Shown here in pieces: positions 7,807 through 17,487 of a stretch of 64,000 bases of DNA (position 1 is its first letter; each line of letters begins with the position of its first letter). Source of the stretch: Marivita sp. GTDB taxonomy: Bacteria; Pseudomonadota; Alphaproteobacteria; Rhodobacterales; Rhodobacteraceae. A program made the position numbers and the translations under genes. The notes under the pieces were generated by a model. The model was not told where the DNA came from and ran no database searches. It was given only the letters and a program-made list of their open reading frames with translations. The DNA lies in contig NZ_JALEGT010000037.1 of NCBI RefSeq assembly GCF_022763305.1, forward strand, positions 1-64,000, written 5' to 3'.

Positions 7807-10518
7807 TCAATCGAACGCATAGGTGAACTCGCTGTCCTTCACGTCGATGGCCACTTTCGACACGCTCTTGCCCTCCATCATGCGGCGCAGGAATTCGCCC
7901 GAGATATCGGGAAGCATCGTATTGGTCACGATGGCGTCGATCATACGGCCTCCGGACTCGAGTTCCTGACACCGATCTACGATCGTATCGACCACGGCGT
8001 CGGAATATTCGAACGGCACACCATGCGCTTCGTTCACGCGCTTCTTGATACGGTCCAGCTGCAGACGGGTGATCTTGCCGATCATGTCCGGGTTGAGAGG
8101 ATAGTACGGGATCGTGACCAATCGGCCAAGCAGCGCGGCCGGGAAGATCTTGAGAAGCGGATCGCGCAGCGCCTTGGCGATGCCTTCGGGTTCCGGCATC
8201 AGGTCGGGATCCGAGCACATATCCATGATCAGGTCCGACCCCGCGTTCGACGTGAGCAGGATCAGCGTGTTCTTGAAGTCGATCAGACGGCCTTCACCAT
8301 CCTCCATGATGCCCTTGTCGAACACCTGGAAAAACACCTCGTGCACGTCCGGGTGCGCCTTTTCCACTTCGTCCAGAAGCACGACGGAATAGGGTTTGCG
8401 CCGCACCGCTTCGGTCAGGACACCACCTTCGCCATAGCCCACATAGCCCGGAGGCGCGCCCTTCAGGCTGCTGACGGTGTGCGCTTCCTGGTATTCCGAC
8501 ATGTTGATGGTGATGACATTCTGTTCGCCACCATACAGCACCTCGGCCAGGGCAAGGGCGGTTTCGGTCTTGCCGACGCCGCTGGTACCGGCCAGCAGGA
8601 ACACCCCGATGGGCTTGTTCGGGTTGTCGAGTGCCGCGCGGCTGGTCTGAATGCGCTTTGCGATCATTTCCATCGCGTGGTCCTGACCAATGACACGTTT
8701 GGCCAAATGATCCTTGAGGTTCAGGACCGTCTGCAGTTCATCGCTCATCATGCGGCCAACCGGGATACCCGTCCAGTCACCGACGACGCTGGCCACGGCC
8801 TGTTCGTCGACAATAGGCAGGATCAACGGGTTCTCGCCCTGCAACGTGGTCAGTTCCGCGTTCTTGGCGCGAAGCTGTGTCAGCAGTTCGGCCCGTTCCT
8901 CTGCGGTCATCGGGCTTTTCTCGGCGGCGGCTTCGCCGGCGGCATCTGGCGTATCCACCGGAGCGCCCCCTTCGCGCAGCTTGGCGCGCAGGTCGAGGAT
9001 CTCGGTCACGATGGCTTTTTCCGCCTCCCACCGCTTGTCGAGTTCCGCAAGCCGCGCCTCTTCCTCGTCCTTGAGCGCCTGGATGGTCTCGCGACGGGCG
9101 CCTACATCCATGCCTGCGGTCTCATCGCGGCCAATGATCTCGAGTTCCGTTGTCAGGGCGTCGATCCGTTTGCGGCTGTCGTCCACCTCGGCAGGCACGG
9201 CGTGCTGGCTGACGGCGACGCGGGCGCAGGCGGTATCGAGAACGCTGACAGACTTGTCCGGCAACTGGCGCGCCGGGATATAGCGGGCCGACAACGACAC
9301 GGCGGCTTCGATCCCTTCGTCCAGCACCTGAACCTTGTGGTGGTTTTCCAGCATCGACGCGATGCCGCGCATCATCATGATGGCCTTGGGGATGCTGGGT
9401 TCGTCGACCTGCACCACCTGGAAGCGCCGGGTCAGAGCCGGGTCCTTTTCGATGTGCTTCTTGTATTCTGCCCATGTGGTCGCACCGATGGTGCGCAGCG
9501 TGCCCCGCGCCAGCGCAGGTTTGAGCAGGTTGGCGGCGTCTCCGGTTCCAGCCGCGCCCCCTGCCCCGACAAGCGTGTGTGTTTCATCGACGAACATGAT
9601 GATCGGCACGGTCGAGGCCTGAACCTCGTCGATCACCTGACGCAGGCGGTTTTCGAACTCGCCCTTCATCGACGCGCCAGCCTGCAAGAGGCCGACATCC
9701 AGCGCCAGCAACCGCGCCTCACGCAGCGCGGGCGGCACATCGCCACGCGCAATCCGCAGGGCAAAGCCTTCGACAACTGCGGTCTTGCCGACCCCTGCCT
9801 CCCCGGTGAGGATCGGGTTATTCTGACGACGGCGCATCAGCACGTCGACGATCTGGCGGATTTCCTCGTCACGGCCGACAATCGGGTCGATCTCGCCGTT
9901 CCGCGCCTGTTCAGTTAGGTCGGTGCAATACTGGTTCAGCGCTTCCTGTTTGCCCATCGCACCGGGCGCCATCGCGCCCGACGCTTCGCCGGGCACGGCG
10001 CCACCACCGGTCTGCGACCCATCCTGCGGGCGCAGATGATCCTCGACGGATCCATCCGTGACCTTGTGGAAGTTGTCTGACAGATCGTCCGCGCCGACCT
10101 TGGAAAACTCCTTGGAGATGTTCATCAGGATCGACCGCAATTCCGGCGTCTTGAGCATCCCGAGGATCAAATGGCCGGTCCGCACCTGGTTGGAGTTGTA
10201 CAGCAGCGACCCGTAAACCCACGCCCGCTCCATCGCGTCCTGCAAGTGCGAACTCAAATCCGAGATCGAACTTGCACCACGCGGCAGCGCATCCAACGCA
10301 CGTGTCATATCAGCGGACAGCTTGCCGGGGTCGATGTCGTAGTGCTGGATGATCTTCTGCACATCGGAATTGTCGACCTGAACCAACTGGGCCAGCCAGT
10401 GGATGATTTCGACATAAGGGTTGCCCCGCATCTTGCAGAACACTGTGGCCCCTTCGACGGCTTGGTACCCGACCTTGTTGAGCTTGCCAAAAAGGGCAAC
10501 GCGGCTGATTTCTGTCAT
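7807..10518 (-). CDS. tssH: T6SS AAA+ ATPase TssH (ClpV)
   Basis: 903 residues from the ATG at 10518, chosen because GGAG lies 7 bases upstream; a GTG two codons earlier is too close to that site. There is an N-terminal ClpN domain (1-155). The first AAA module has Walker A GEAGVGKT near 240 and VDETHTL. A middle coiled-coil region spans about 405-520. The second AAA module has Walker A GTSGVGKT near 643, [11 protein letters not shown] and an arginine-containing C-terminus. ClpV unfolds the contracted TssB/TssC sheath for recycling. The gene is flanked by tssG upstream and vgrG downstream. Confidence 0.97.
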   Translation of the reverse strand: MTEISRVALFGKLNKVGYQAVEGATVFCKMRGNPYVEIIHWLAQLVQVDNSDVQKIIQHYDIDPGKLSADMTRALDALPRGASSISDLSSHLQDAMERAWVYGSLLYNSNQVRTGHLILGMLKTPELRSILMNISKEFSKVGADDLSDNFHKVTDGSVEDHLRPQDGSQTGGGAVPGEASGAMAPGAMGKQEALNQYCTDLTEQARNGEIDPIVGRDEEIRQIVDVLMRRRQNNPILTGEAGVGKTAVVEGFALRIARGDVPPALREARLLALDVGLLQAGASMKGEFENRLRQVIDEVQASTVPIIMFVDETHTLVGAGGAAGTGDAANLLKPALARGTLRTIGATTWAEYKKHIEKDPALTRRFQVVQVDEPSIPKAIMMMRGIASMLENHHKVQVLDEGIEAAVSLSARYIPARQLPDKSVSVLDTACARVAVSQHAVPAEVDDSRKRIDALTTELEIIGRDETAGMDVGARRETIQALKDEEEARLAELDKRWEAEKAIVTEILDLRAKLREGGAPVDTPDAAGEAAAEKSPMTAEERAELLTQLRAKNAELTTLQGENPLILPIVDEQAVASVVGDWTGIPVGRMMSDELQTVLNLKDHLAKRVIGQDHAMEMIAKRIQTSRAALDNPNKPIGVFLLAGTSGVGKTETALALAEVLYGGEQNVITINMSEYQEAHTVSSLKGAPPGYVGYGEGGVLTEAVRRKPYSVVLLDEVEKAHPDVHEVFFQVFDKGIMEDGEGRLIDFKNTLILLTSNAGSDLIMDMCSDPDLMPEPEGIAKALRDPLLKIFPAALLGRLVTIPYYPLNPDMIGKITRLQLDRIKKRVNEAHGVPFEYSDAVVDTIVDRCQELESGGRMIDAIVTNTMLPDISGEFLRRMMEGKSVSKVAIDVKDSEFTYAFD

Positions 10519-10555
10519 ACTCACTCTCCTTCGCCCATGCGCGAAATGGTTTCTT

Positions 10556-11599
10556 CTAAGCCGCGAGGGCCTCTTTCAATGGAACATCAGTCAAAGGTGT
10601 CATGTACAAATCGGCGACTTCGTCAGGATGGTCTTCGGAACCGATCCAGCTTGTCAGACCAAGCTGCGTGGTCGCCCCCAATTGCGCCTGCGGCACGTCC
10701 TTGCCGTGAAGGACAAGGTTCACATCCCAATCCAGCTGATCGCCCACGTAGTTGCGCACGATGGCGCGCAGTCGGATCTGGGCCGGCGTGCCCGGCAGGA
10801 ACCGTTTGTAGTCCTCGAGCGACAGCGGCCCGATCCGCAGTCGGAACTTGGCGGAATGCGACCAGACCCGCTCGCCGATGCAGGTGGTTTGCCCCAAGCC
10901 GCCGAGTCCGCCCAGCTGCCAGCGGTCATCGGGTTCGAGCATGAGCCAATCCCCGACGAATTCCTCGATTCGCACCTCGGCGGCGAAAAAGCCCTTGAGA
11001 ATGGACACGAGGCCTTCCGCGTTCTTCGGTGCCGCCGACAACAGACCGGCAAAATGACGTTTGGCCAGATCGGGCATCGCATCCCGATCCCGCATGTTCT
11101 CGCCCATGAAACCGGCCAGAGCGCCGATCTTGTTTTCGAGCTCGGTGTTTTCGCCCCTGTCGAACGCGGGTGCTGGTTGCCCCCGGACCCAGGCGCGGTA
11201 GAGCAGTTCCATCAACCGATGCATCAGCATGTCGGTGAAGGCCACGAGGGTGGTGTCCCGGTGGTTTGACTTACGGCCCCGGGCGTATTCCGTCAGGTGC
11301 AGCGGCAGCGGACCATGCGCTCCGTAGAGGCCGAAAAACAGGTTCTTGAGCTTGGCCGGCGCATCGGCAGTTTGCGCCTCGAAGGAATGGATCGTGGACT
11401 TCGGAAACGCCAGTTCCGGCTCCTGGCCGAAACGCACCTTTTCCTGACGCGGCCGCCGGGCCGTTCCAAAACGGGGCTGATCTGCAAAATGCGCCTCGAG
11501 AACGCGCATCGCGAAGAAGATATGATGAGATTGGGGATCGCGGACCAGACGCTCGAAGTGGGTCAGATCACGCGGTTCGCCCCCATCTTGGGTGCCCAT
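10556..11599 (-). CDS. tssG: T6SS baseplate protein TssG
   Basis: 347 residues, the normal size. FFGLYGAHGPLPLHLTEYA is the conserved TssG motif (about residues 87-105). TssG and TssF form the (TssF)2-TssG triangle of the baseplate wedge. The assigned start lies 37 bases inside the end of tssF. Such overlap is common in this gene pair, and no ATG closer to the tssF stop keeps the conserved N-terminus. Confidence 0.95.
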   Translation of the reverse strand: MGTQDGGEPRDLTHFERLVRDPQSHHIFFAMRVLEAHFADQPRFGTARRPRQEKVRFGQEPELAFPKSTIHSFEAQTADAPAKLKNLFFGLYGAHGPLPLHLTEYARGRKSNHRDTTLVAFTDMLMHRLMELLYRAWVRGQPAPAFDRGENTELENKIGALAGFMGENMRDRDAMPDLAKRHFAGLLSAAPKNAEGLVSILKGFFAAEVRIEEFVGDWLMLEPDDRWQLGGLGGLGQTTCIGERVWSHSAKFRLRIGPLSLEDYKRFLPGTPAQIRLRAIVRNYVGDQLDWDVNLVLHGKDVPQAQLGATTQLGLTSWIGSEDHPDEVADLYMTPLTDVPLKEALAA

Positions 11600-13443
11600 C
11601 GCGCAATCTCTCCTCTTTGCTGGGTTTTCAAAACGGTTTCGGTAAAACTGTTGATCGTGGAATACTTGCGGAAGAACCTTTCAAGCACCGACCCGATCGT
11701 ATAGATTGAGCTGCCTTCGAACAGGCTTTCATCCATGAGTATCGTAATTTCGAGTCCCCGTACCGCCGTGGACAACACCCCGTCATGGATGCGCCGCACG
11801 ATGGGACGCGTGGTCACCGAGATGATGCCCTCAAGCTGGCGCTTCATCGCGTTGTCGCCGATCGGCGTATAAAGCCCGACCAATTCGCGCAGCGCGGCCG
11901 CACCTCCACCCGGGGACTGTGTCTCATCGGAAATGGACAGGTAGTTCAGGCTCAAATGGCTGACCGCGCGCCAGGCGGCATCCCCTTGCGCAATGCAGGG
12001 CCGGGGTTTGGTCGGGCCGATCAGGGTGCGGATCGTGGCAACCGGCCCTCCATCCGGCAGGTGAAACACATTGTCGACGCCGGTTGGAAGCAGCATCGGC
12101 AAATCGCGGTTCGTCACCATGGCTTCGACGGCCAGCTGGGTAAGATCATCAGGATAAGGGGCCTCGTTCGCGTCCACGACAGACAGGTAACTTTCCGAAC
12201 CGAGGTAATTCGTGCGCAAGCCCCGCAGGGCTTCGCTTTCGCTGCGCTGACGCAGGTGGCGTTTGTGCGTGTAATAGGCCGAACCGACACCCCCGACCGC
12301 CGTGAATTCATCTGAGGAATAGAACGCTTTCAGCGGCAGATCATCCTTGCCCTCCGTCCGTATGCCCCGGACGCTGCTGATTGCATAGATCTCGAAATCC
12401 TTTGGCGCCGTGCGGTCCGCGACGACATGATATTCGGTGACACGATGCGTGATCGGGACCCTGTCGCAGCGCTTGGGGAAAAGATTGATTGCCGGAACGC
12501 AATTCAGCTTGAACGCATCCGGTGTGATGTTGGGCGCGATTTCGGGCCTGTTGTCGCGCAGAAGAAAATAGAGATCGACGCTGTCACCCGTGGTGCGCTG
12601 CAACGGCGCTCCCAGTCCCGACACCTCGATAAAGAGGTTTCGCTCGGGCATGGCGAAATATTCCTGCAAGAGCCGGTAGCCGTCGAAAGACGGTCGCGGC
12701 GTCGGCAGAAGCGCTTCTTCGGGTTCCAGCCCGCGCGACACCACCGGTTTCGTCAGCGGCACGACCCAGTCATCCCGACGGTCCACGGACCGTGCCACGA
12801 TCATCGCGGGATTGGCGCACAACATCTCGAACAGCGTCCAGCAGATGCTGACCTGCCCGCCAAGGAAAAAGGTGAGCCGATCCAGCGGCAACTCCTTGAT
12901 CGGCATGCCGCCATGTCGGGTCAGGCGCAATCTCACGGCGGCCCGCGCCTTGGGGTCCCGCGCGACACCAGCCGCGACAAGCGCGCCACGGCCGTCGATA
13001 TATTCGGCTTCGGAGACCTGAACGGGCCAAAGCTCCAGATCGGTCGATGTACGGAACTGACACGCCTTTTGCGCACCGGGAACCGGCTTGGACCGAAGGA
13101 CTGTCAGGCGCGGCAGGGTATATCCCGCAGCCAGATCGGCGTTTTCCATGTCCGGCGACAACTCGGCGATCATCATCGACGGTGTCGGCGCCAGGAAATG
13201 AGGGAACACGACGTCCAGCAGGTGACTGGTGAAGGCCGGATATTGCAGATCCAACTCAAGCTGCACGCGGGCCGTCAGGAAAGCCGTGCCTTCAAGCAGC
13301 CGTTCGACATAGGGATCAAGGACCTCCAGCCCATCCATCCCGAGGCGTGCCGCGATTTTCGGATAGCTCTGGGCGAACTCGGCCCCCATCTCGCGGAGGA
13401 ACGCAAGCTCGGTTTCGTAGTGTCTGAGCAGTCGGGTATCCAC
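11563..13443 (-). CDS. tssF: T6SS baseplate protein TssF
   Basis: 626 residues. The start MDTRLLRHYETELAFLREMG and the segment FAQSYPKIAARLGM are diagnostic of TssF (VasA/ImpG). The full length matches the family. It is a structural component of the baseplate wedge with TssG and TssE. It begins 6 bases after tssE and overlaps tssG at its end. Confidence 0.96.
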   Translation of the reverse strand: MDTRLLRHYETELAFLREMGAEFAQSYPKIAARLGMDGLEVLDPYVERLLEGTAFLTARVQLELDLQYPAFTSHLLDVVFPHFLAPTPSMMIAELSPDMENADLAAGYTLPRLTVLRSKPVPGAQKACQFRTSTDLELWPVQVSEAEYIDGRGALVAAGVARDPKARAAVRLRLTRHGGMPIKELPLDRLTFFLGGQVSICWTLFEMLCANPAMIVARSVDRRDDWVVPLTKPVVSRGLEPEEALLPTPRPSFDGYRLLQEYFAMPERNLFIEVSGLGAPLQRTTGDSVDLYFLLRDNRPEIAPNITPDAFKLNCVPAINLFPKRCDRVPITHRVTEYHVVADRTAPKDFEIYAISSVRGIRTEGKDDLPLKAFYSSDEFTAVGGVGSAYYTHKRHLRQRSESEALRGLRTNYLGSESYLSVVDANEAPYPDDLTQLAVEAMVTNRDLPMLLPTGVDNVFHLPDGGPVATIRTLIGPTKPRPCIAQGDAAWRAVSHLSLNYLSISDETQSPGGGAAALRELVGLYTPIGDNAMKRQLEGIISVTTRPIVRRIHDGVLSTAVRGLEITILMDESLFEGSSIYTIGSVLERFFRKYSTINSFTETVLKTQQRGEIARWAPKMGANRVI

Positions 13444-13449
13444 GCGCGC

Positions 13450-13947
13450 TTATCCCGTTTGCTCGAGCGACACATGCCCGGTTGTCGTGTCGAACTGGCT
13501 GCGCAGATACAATTCAGTGGGCACAGGTTCGGCCCACATGTCCGCGATTATGTCGAAGACAATCACTGCTTCGCGGTCATCATCTCCGGTGCGGCTGACC
13601 ACGGTGAGCGTGCCGTCGATCAGCCGGGGCTCGAAAAGCTCGACCGCTTTGCGGATTGCATCGCGAACGGCATTCGCCCGCTGCCTGTTGGCAAAATCAC
13701 CCGTTGAATCCGGAACGCCGTAATTCACGACAGAGCGCGCCACATTCGGGAAGAGTTCACGATCGATCTCCGTGTCGAGATTGCCGGTATTGAGAAGCCA
13801 GGCCAGATCGCGCTGAATGATCTCGCGCAGTTTTCGAATGTCGATGACACGATCAGAGGGATTTTCCGATGTGTTCCCGGGGTTTTCATCTGTCAGGCGG
13901 TCAAGAATGGACGGCTGCAGCCGGTCTGTCAGTGTGCGGTCAGCCAT
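13450..13947 (-). CDS. tssE: T6SS baseplate protein TssE (gp25-like)
   Basis: 165 residues from the ATG at 13947, which is preferred over an upstream candidate at 13989 because it gives the usual MADRTLTDRLQPSILDRL start and only an 8-base overlap with tagJ. A gp25-like fold is indicated by LREIIQRDLAWLLNT and by NYGVPD. TssE nucleates sheath assembly on the baseplate, like phage T4 gp25. Confidence 0.94.
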   Translation of the reverse strand: MADRTLTDRLQPSILDRLTDENPGNTSENPSDRVIDIRKLREIIQRDLAWLLNTGNLDTEIDRELFPNVARSVVNYGVPDSTGDFANRQRANAVRDAIRKAVELFEPRLIDGTLTVVSRTGDDDREAVIVFDIIADMWAEPVPTELYLRSQFDTTTGHVSLEQTG

Positions 13948-14773
13948 CAACCCCGACCTCGCCATCGGCAGCGACCGACACCGGGGCAAACTGGAAATTC
14001 CGCGTATCCATCAGAGACACTTCGGCCTGATCCGTTGCCAGCAGACGCTGCCCAAGTCCGGCAAATGTGTCACTGCCAAGGTCTTCCCATTCGGTCACGC
14101 GGGACAGCTTCATCGCGTCGTTGCCACGTTCTGCGGTCCCGGCATAGCGCGTCGGGATAAGCCCGACGAGTTCACCACCATTCTTCAATGTCAGGCTGGC
14201 GGCCGTCCAGACCGTGTCCCGCAAATCCTGCGGCGGGTCGATCCGAAGACTCGACAGCACGTTGAACGGCATCCAGAAATATTTTCCGTTGATGATGATC
14301 TCGAGCACCGGACCAAGCCGCATATCGGCATCTGCAATCCACTCGAAATCCTGCTCATCAAGGCTCCCCGAGGTCGTTGGCGCCTTCTCGAACGCCTCTT
14401 CGCGCAATTCGGCGGCACGGTCAGGTTTGCCCTGCGCGAGCGCCTTGAGCCCCTGGGCCAGCAAGGCGACCCAATCCTGCGGTTCGCCAAAGATCAACGG
14501 GTCCTTGTCGCCCGCGAACACCTTTTCGCGGAAAACCTCGCAGATGATGGCCTCGCGATAGGTCTGCGCCATGGGCAAGGCGGCCTCATCCAACTGCGCC
14601 GACAGCTTGAGCTGTGCCACCGCACGCTTCCAGTCGCCCATCACACACAGCAACTGAAACAGGAAAATCCGCAGTTTGGCGTCGTCCGGTTTGGCCCGGA
14701 CGGCGTCTTGCAAGCTCGCCAGTGCACCGGACAGATCGCCGGCTTTCAACAGGTCTGTAGCGGTATTCTGCAC
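13940..14773 (-). CDS. tagJ: T6SS accessory protein TagJ (ImpE family)
   Basis: 277 residues. The N-terminal half contains TPR-like helices (GDLSGALASLQDAVRAKPDDAKLRIFL and onward) and the C-terminal half has FWMPFNVLSSLRIDPP, typical of ImpE. In systems that carry it, TagJ binds the N-terminus of the sheath protein TssB and may modulate ClpV-mediated disassembly. It lies between hcp and tssE, the position expected for Rhizobiales/Rhodobacterales T6SS clusters. Confidence 0.92.
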   Translation of the reverse strand: MQNTATDLLKAGDLSGALASLQDAVRAKPDDAKLRIFLFQLLCVMGDWKRAVAQLKLSAQLDEAALPMAQTYREAIICEVFREKVFAGDKDPLIFGEPQDWVALLAQGLKALAQGKPDRAAELREEAFEKAPTTSGSLDEQDFEWIADADMRLGPVLEIIINGKYFWMPFNVLSSLRIDPPQDLRDTVWTAASLTLKNGGELVGLIPTRYAGTAERGNDAMKLSRVTEWEDLGSDTFAGLGQRLLATDQAEVSLMDTRNFQFAPVSVAADGEVGVDG

Positions 14774-14827
14774 AGGCGAGCTCCTTGTCTTTGCGCCTTC
14801 GGTAACTCAGGACATCCGAAACCCGGA

Positions 14828-15313
14828 TTAGAATTTCTCGTCCTGAGCCGCGATATCGTACTTCATTTCCGGCTTGGCACCTTCGGCACCGTCCGGCTTC
14901 TGTTCGATATACTTCATGTGGAACGAACCGAAGTTCAGCGTCACGTTCTCCGTGAAACGATCTTCGCCGCCCGAGCCACCTGTGGACACGCTTGTCACGA
15001 TGATATCTTTGATATCGATCGTGAAATATTCCATTTGCTTACCACCGGCCTTTCGGCAAATCAGTTTGCCGGTGGGGATGTGTTTGCCGTTCGCGGCATG
15101 CTGGAACAGGACCGGCGAGGATTTGTCGATCCATTTGGTGACAGAAATATCCTGAAAATTGGCGCGGCCGGCACCGCTGCCGCTGCCCATATGGGTGGTG
15201 CCGGAGTTGCTGACGCCCCAAGACCATGCAAGAATGTCGATCTTGTCTTTGTGCGTCTTGTCCTGAGACTCTCCTTTAATGCCGTTCAATTCCAAATATA
15301 CATCTACGGCCAT
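14828..15313 (-). CDS. hcp: T6SS inner-tube protein Hcp (TssD)
   Basis: 161 residues from the ATG at 15313. AAGGAG lies 7 bases upstream, which favours it over the GTG one codon earlier. The sequence has the Hcp pattern: MAVDVYLELNGIKGES at the start, VTKWIDKSSPVLF, and the beta-rich FTENVTLNFGSFHMKY. Hexamers stack into the secreted tube. A short hairpin (14814-14828) overlaps the stop codon and could mark 3'-end processing that raises hcp mRNA over its neighbours. Confidence 0.97.
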   Translation of the reverse strand: MAVDVYLELNGIKGESQDKTHKDKIDILAWSWGVSNSGTTHMGSGSGAGRANFQDISVTKWIDKSSPVLFQHAANGKHIPTGKLICRKAGGKQMEYFTIDIKDIIVTSVSTGGSGGEDRFTENVTLNFGSFHMKYIEQKPDGAEGAKPEMKYDIAAQDEKF

Positions 15314-15370
15314 CACGATACTCCTTTCGAAAATTATGCGGTACGATCCGCGCTGGTGAGATTGGTTTCA

Positions 15371-15395
15371 TGCGTGGCAGGGGCCCCACCACGCA
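15371..15395 (-). other. Stem-loop between tssC and hcp
   Basis: Seven-base perfect arms TGCGTGG (15371-15377) and CCACGCA (15389-15395) surround a GC-rich core able to extend the stem. No U-run follows on the minus strand. It is a plausible processing or stabilising element placed just before the highly expressed hcp gene. Confidence 0.5.
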
Positions 15396-15400
15396 CAGTT

Positions 15401-16894
15401 TTATTGCTTCTCGGCCGGCAGTTTCGAGACCAGTCGGAGCGAAACGGAAAGACCTTCCAACTGGTAATGCGGTCGAAGAAAGAACTGGGACTTGTAGTAG
15501 CCCGGGTTCTCAGGATCGGCTTGAACCTGCACTTCGGCAGCCGCCAATGGCTTTTCAGCCTTTGTGCGTTCCGAAGACAGCTCCGGGTTCGCATCCACGT
15601 AGTTGCCGATCCAGTTGTTCAGCCACTGCTCCATATCATCACGCTCTTTGAACGATCCGATTTTGTCCCGAACCATGCATTTCAGGTAGTGGGCAAAGCG
15701 GCAGGTCGCGAAAAGATAGGGCAAACGAGCGCCAAGGTTGGCGTTCGCCGTTGCATCCGGGTCATCATAGACCGCAGGCTTGTGCAGTGACTGCGCGCCG
15801 ATGAACGAGGCCTGATCGGTGTTCTTGCGGTGCAGCAGCGGCATCAGACCCGCCTTCGCCAACTCCGCCTCGCGGCGGTCGCCGATTGTGACTTCGGTCG
15901 GACACTTCATGTCCACACCGCCATCATCCGTCGGGAATGTATGGGTCGGCAGTCCTTCGATGGTGCCACCGGATTCAACGCCGCGGATACGGCTGCACCA
16001 GCCATATTCCTTGAACGATCGGTTGATGTTGAACGCCATCCCGTAGGCCGCGTTCACCCATGCGAACTTGCTCGAGTCACCATCACCGGTTTCTTCTTCG
16101 AAGGCGAATTCTTCAACCGGATTGGACTTGGCCCCATAGGGCTGACGTCCAAGGAACCGAGGCATGGCCAGACCGATATAGCGGCTGTCCTCGCTGTCGC
16201 GCAATCCGCGCCAGCCCGCATATTCCGGTGTCTGGAAGATCTTGGTGAGATCCCGCGGGTTCGCCAGTTCGCTCCAGCTTTCGAAGTTCATCAGCGACGG
16301 CGCTGCCGCAGAAATGAACGGCGCGTGGGCGGCCGCACCGATCTTCGCCATTTCGCCCAACAGCTCGACATCGGGCGGAGTGTGGTCGAAATAGTAGTCG
16401 CCCACGAGGCAGCCATAGGGTTCGCCACCGATCTGGTCGTATTCCTCGCCGTAGAGCTTCTTGAAGATCGGGGACTGGTCCCAAGCCGTTCCCTTGAACT
16501 TGCGCACCGTCTTGTGCAGGTCCTTCTTCGAGATGTTGAGAACGCGGATCTTCAGCATCTCGTCGGTTTCGGTGTTGTTCACCAGGAAGTGCAGACCACG
16601 CCACGCGCTTTCCAGCTGCTGGTATTCATCGTGGTGGATGATCTGGTTGATCTGTTCCGAGAGCTTGCGGTCAATCTCGGCCACCATCGCCTCGAGCGAC
16701 AGCAGCACGTCATCGGAAATCAGGCTGGCGTTTTCCAGAGCCTGTTGCGCCAATGTCTGCACCGCTGTCTCGACCGCTGATTTGGCCGAATCTGTCCGCG
16801 GCTTGAATTCCTTCTGAAGCAGGCTGGCAAAGTCGGACTCAGCGGTTTCGGTTGCGCCGCCTTCAACCTGCGCTTCTGTAGCTTGTTCTGCCAT
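15401..16894 (-). CDS. tssC: T6SS sheath large subunit TssC
   Basis: 497 residues, the standard size. SAWRGLHFLVNNTETDEMLKI, YGCLVGDYYFDH and the C-terminal FFLRPHYQLEGLSVSLRLVSKLP are hallmark TssC (VipB/ImpD) segments. With TssB it forms the contractile sheath. The ATG lies 3 bases after the tssB stop. Confidence 0.97.
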   Translation of the reverse strand: MAEQATEAQVEGGATETAESDFASLLQKEFKPRTDSAKSAVETAVQTLAQQALENASLISDDVLLSLEAMVAEIDRKLSEQINQIIHHDEYQQLESAWRGLHFLVNNTETDEMLKIRVLNISKKDLHKTVRKFKGTAWDQSPIFKKLYGEEYDQIGGEPYGCLVGDYYFDHTPPDVELLGEMAKIGAAAHAPFISAAAPSLMNFESWSELANPRDLTKIFQTPEYAGWRGLRDSEDSRYIGLAMPRFLGRQPYGAKSNPVEEFAFEEETGDGDSSKFAWVNAAYGMAFNINRSFKEYGWCSRIRGVESGGTIEGLPTHTFPTDDGGVDMKCPTEVTIGDRREAELAKAGLMPLLHRKNTDQASFIGAQSLHKPAVYDDPDATANANLGARLPYLFATCRFAHYLKCMVRDKIGSFKERDDMEQWLNNWIGNYVDANPELSSERTKAEKPLAAAEVQVQADPENPGYYKSQFFLRPHYQLEGLSVSLRLVSKLPAEKQ

Positions 16895-16897
16895 CTC

Positions 16898-17419
16898 TTA
16901 TCCCTCGTCCTTCGCAGCATCATCCCCGTCGGTCGGTGCGGCTTGCGCCGCCAGCGACTTCAGGAGCGCCGGATCGTTCATCGTCTTGGCGATCAGTTCT
17001 TCCGCACCAGGCTTGCCGTCCATGTAGGTCATCAGGTTGGACAGCTCGTTGCGCGCCTCCAACAGCTTGCGCAGCGGTTCGACCTGCTTGGCGATCGCGC
17101 CCGGAGAGAAATCATCCATGCTCTCGAATGTTACATCGACGGACAGATTGCCCTCACCGGTCAGCGTGTTCGGCACCGAGAACGCGACGCGGGGTTTCAT
17201 CGCCTTCATGCGGTCATCGAAGTTGTCGACATCGATCTCGAGGAACTTGCGGTCGGCGATATTGGGCTGTTCGACTTCCGATTTGCCGGCGAGGTCGGAC
17301 ATGACCCCCATGACAAACGGGAGCTGCACCTTCTTCTCCGAGCCATAGAGTTCAACATCATATTCGATCTGAACCCTCGGTGCGCGGTTTCGCGCAATGA
17401 ACTTCTGTGAACTGGACAT
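16898..17419 (-). CDS. tssB: T6SS sheath small subunit TssB
   Basis: 173 residues. It contains RAPRVQIEYDVELYGSEKK, LPFVMGVMSDLAG and NTLTGEGNLSVDVTFESMDDF, the conserved TssB (VipA/ImpB) pattern. The C-terminal helix is acidic. It forms the sheath protomer with TssC, encoded directly downstream, and in ImpE-containing systems is the docking site for TagJ. Confidence 0.97.
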   Translation of the reverse strand: MSSSQKFIARNRAPRVQIEYDVELYGSEKKVQLPFVMGVMSDLAGKSEVEQPNIADRKFLEIDVDNFDDRMKAMKPRVAFSVPNTLTGEGNLSVDVTFESMDDFSPGAIAKQVEPLRKLLEARNELSNLMTYMDGKPGAEELIAKTMNDPALLKSLAAQAAPTDGDDAAKDEG

Positions 17420-17487
17420 ATCATTTCCCCATCTGTTGTTCGCGTTTCTTGATCTTTACTTTCCCAGAGCGCCGCGTCGCATCGGCA

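Noticed and set aside
7768-9918. 716-codon plus-strand open frame opposite clpV
   Set aside because: Antisense to the conserved ClpV gene with no recognisable domain or start signal; a mirror effect of codon bias.
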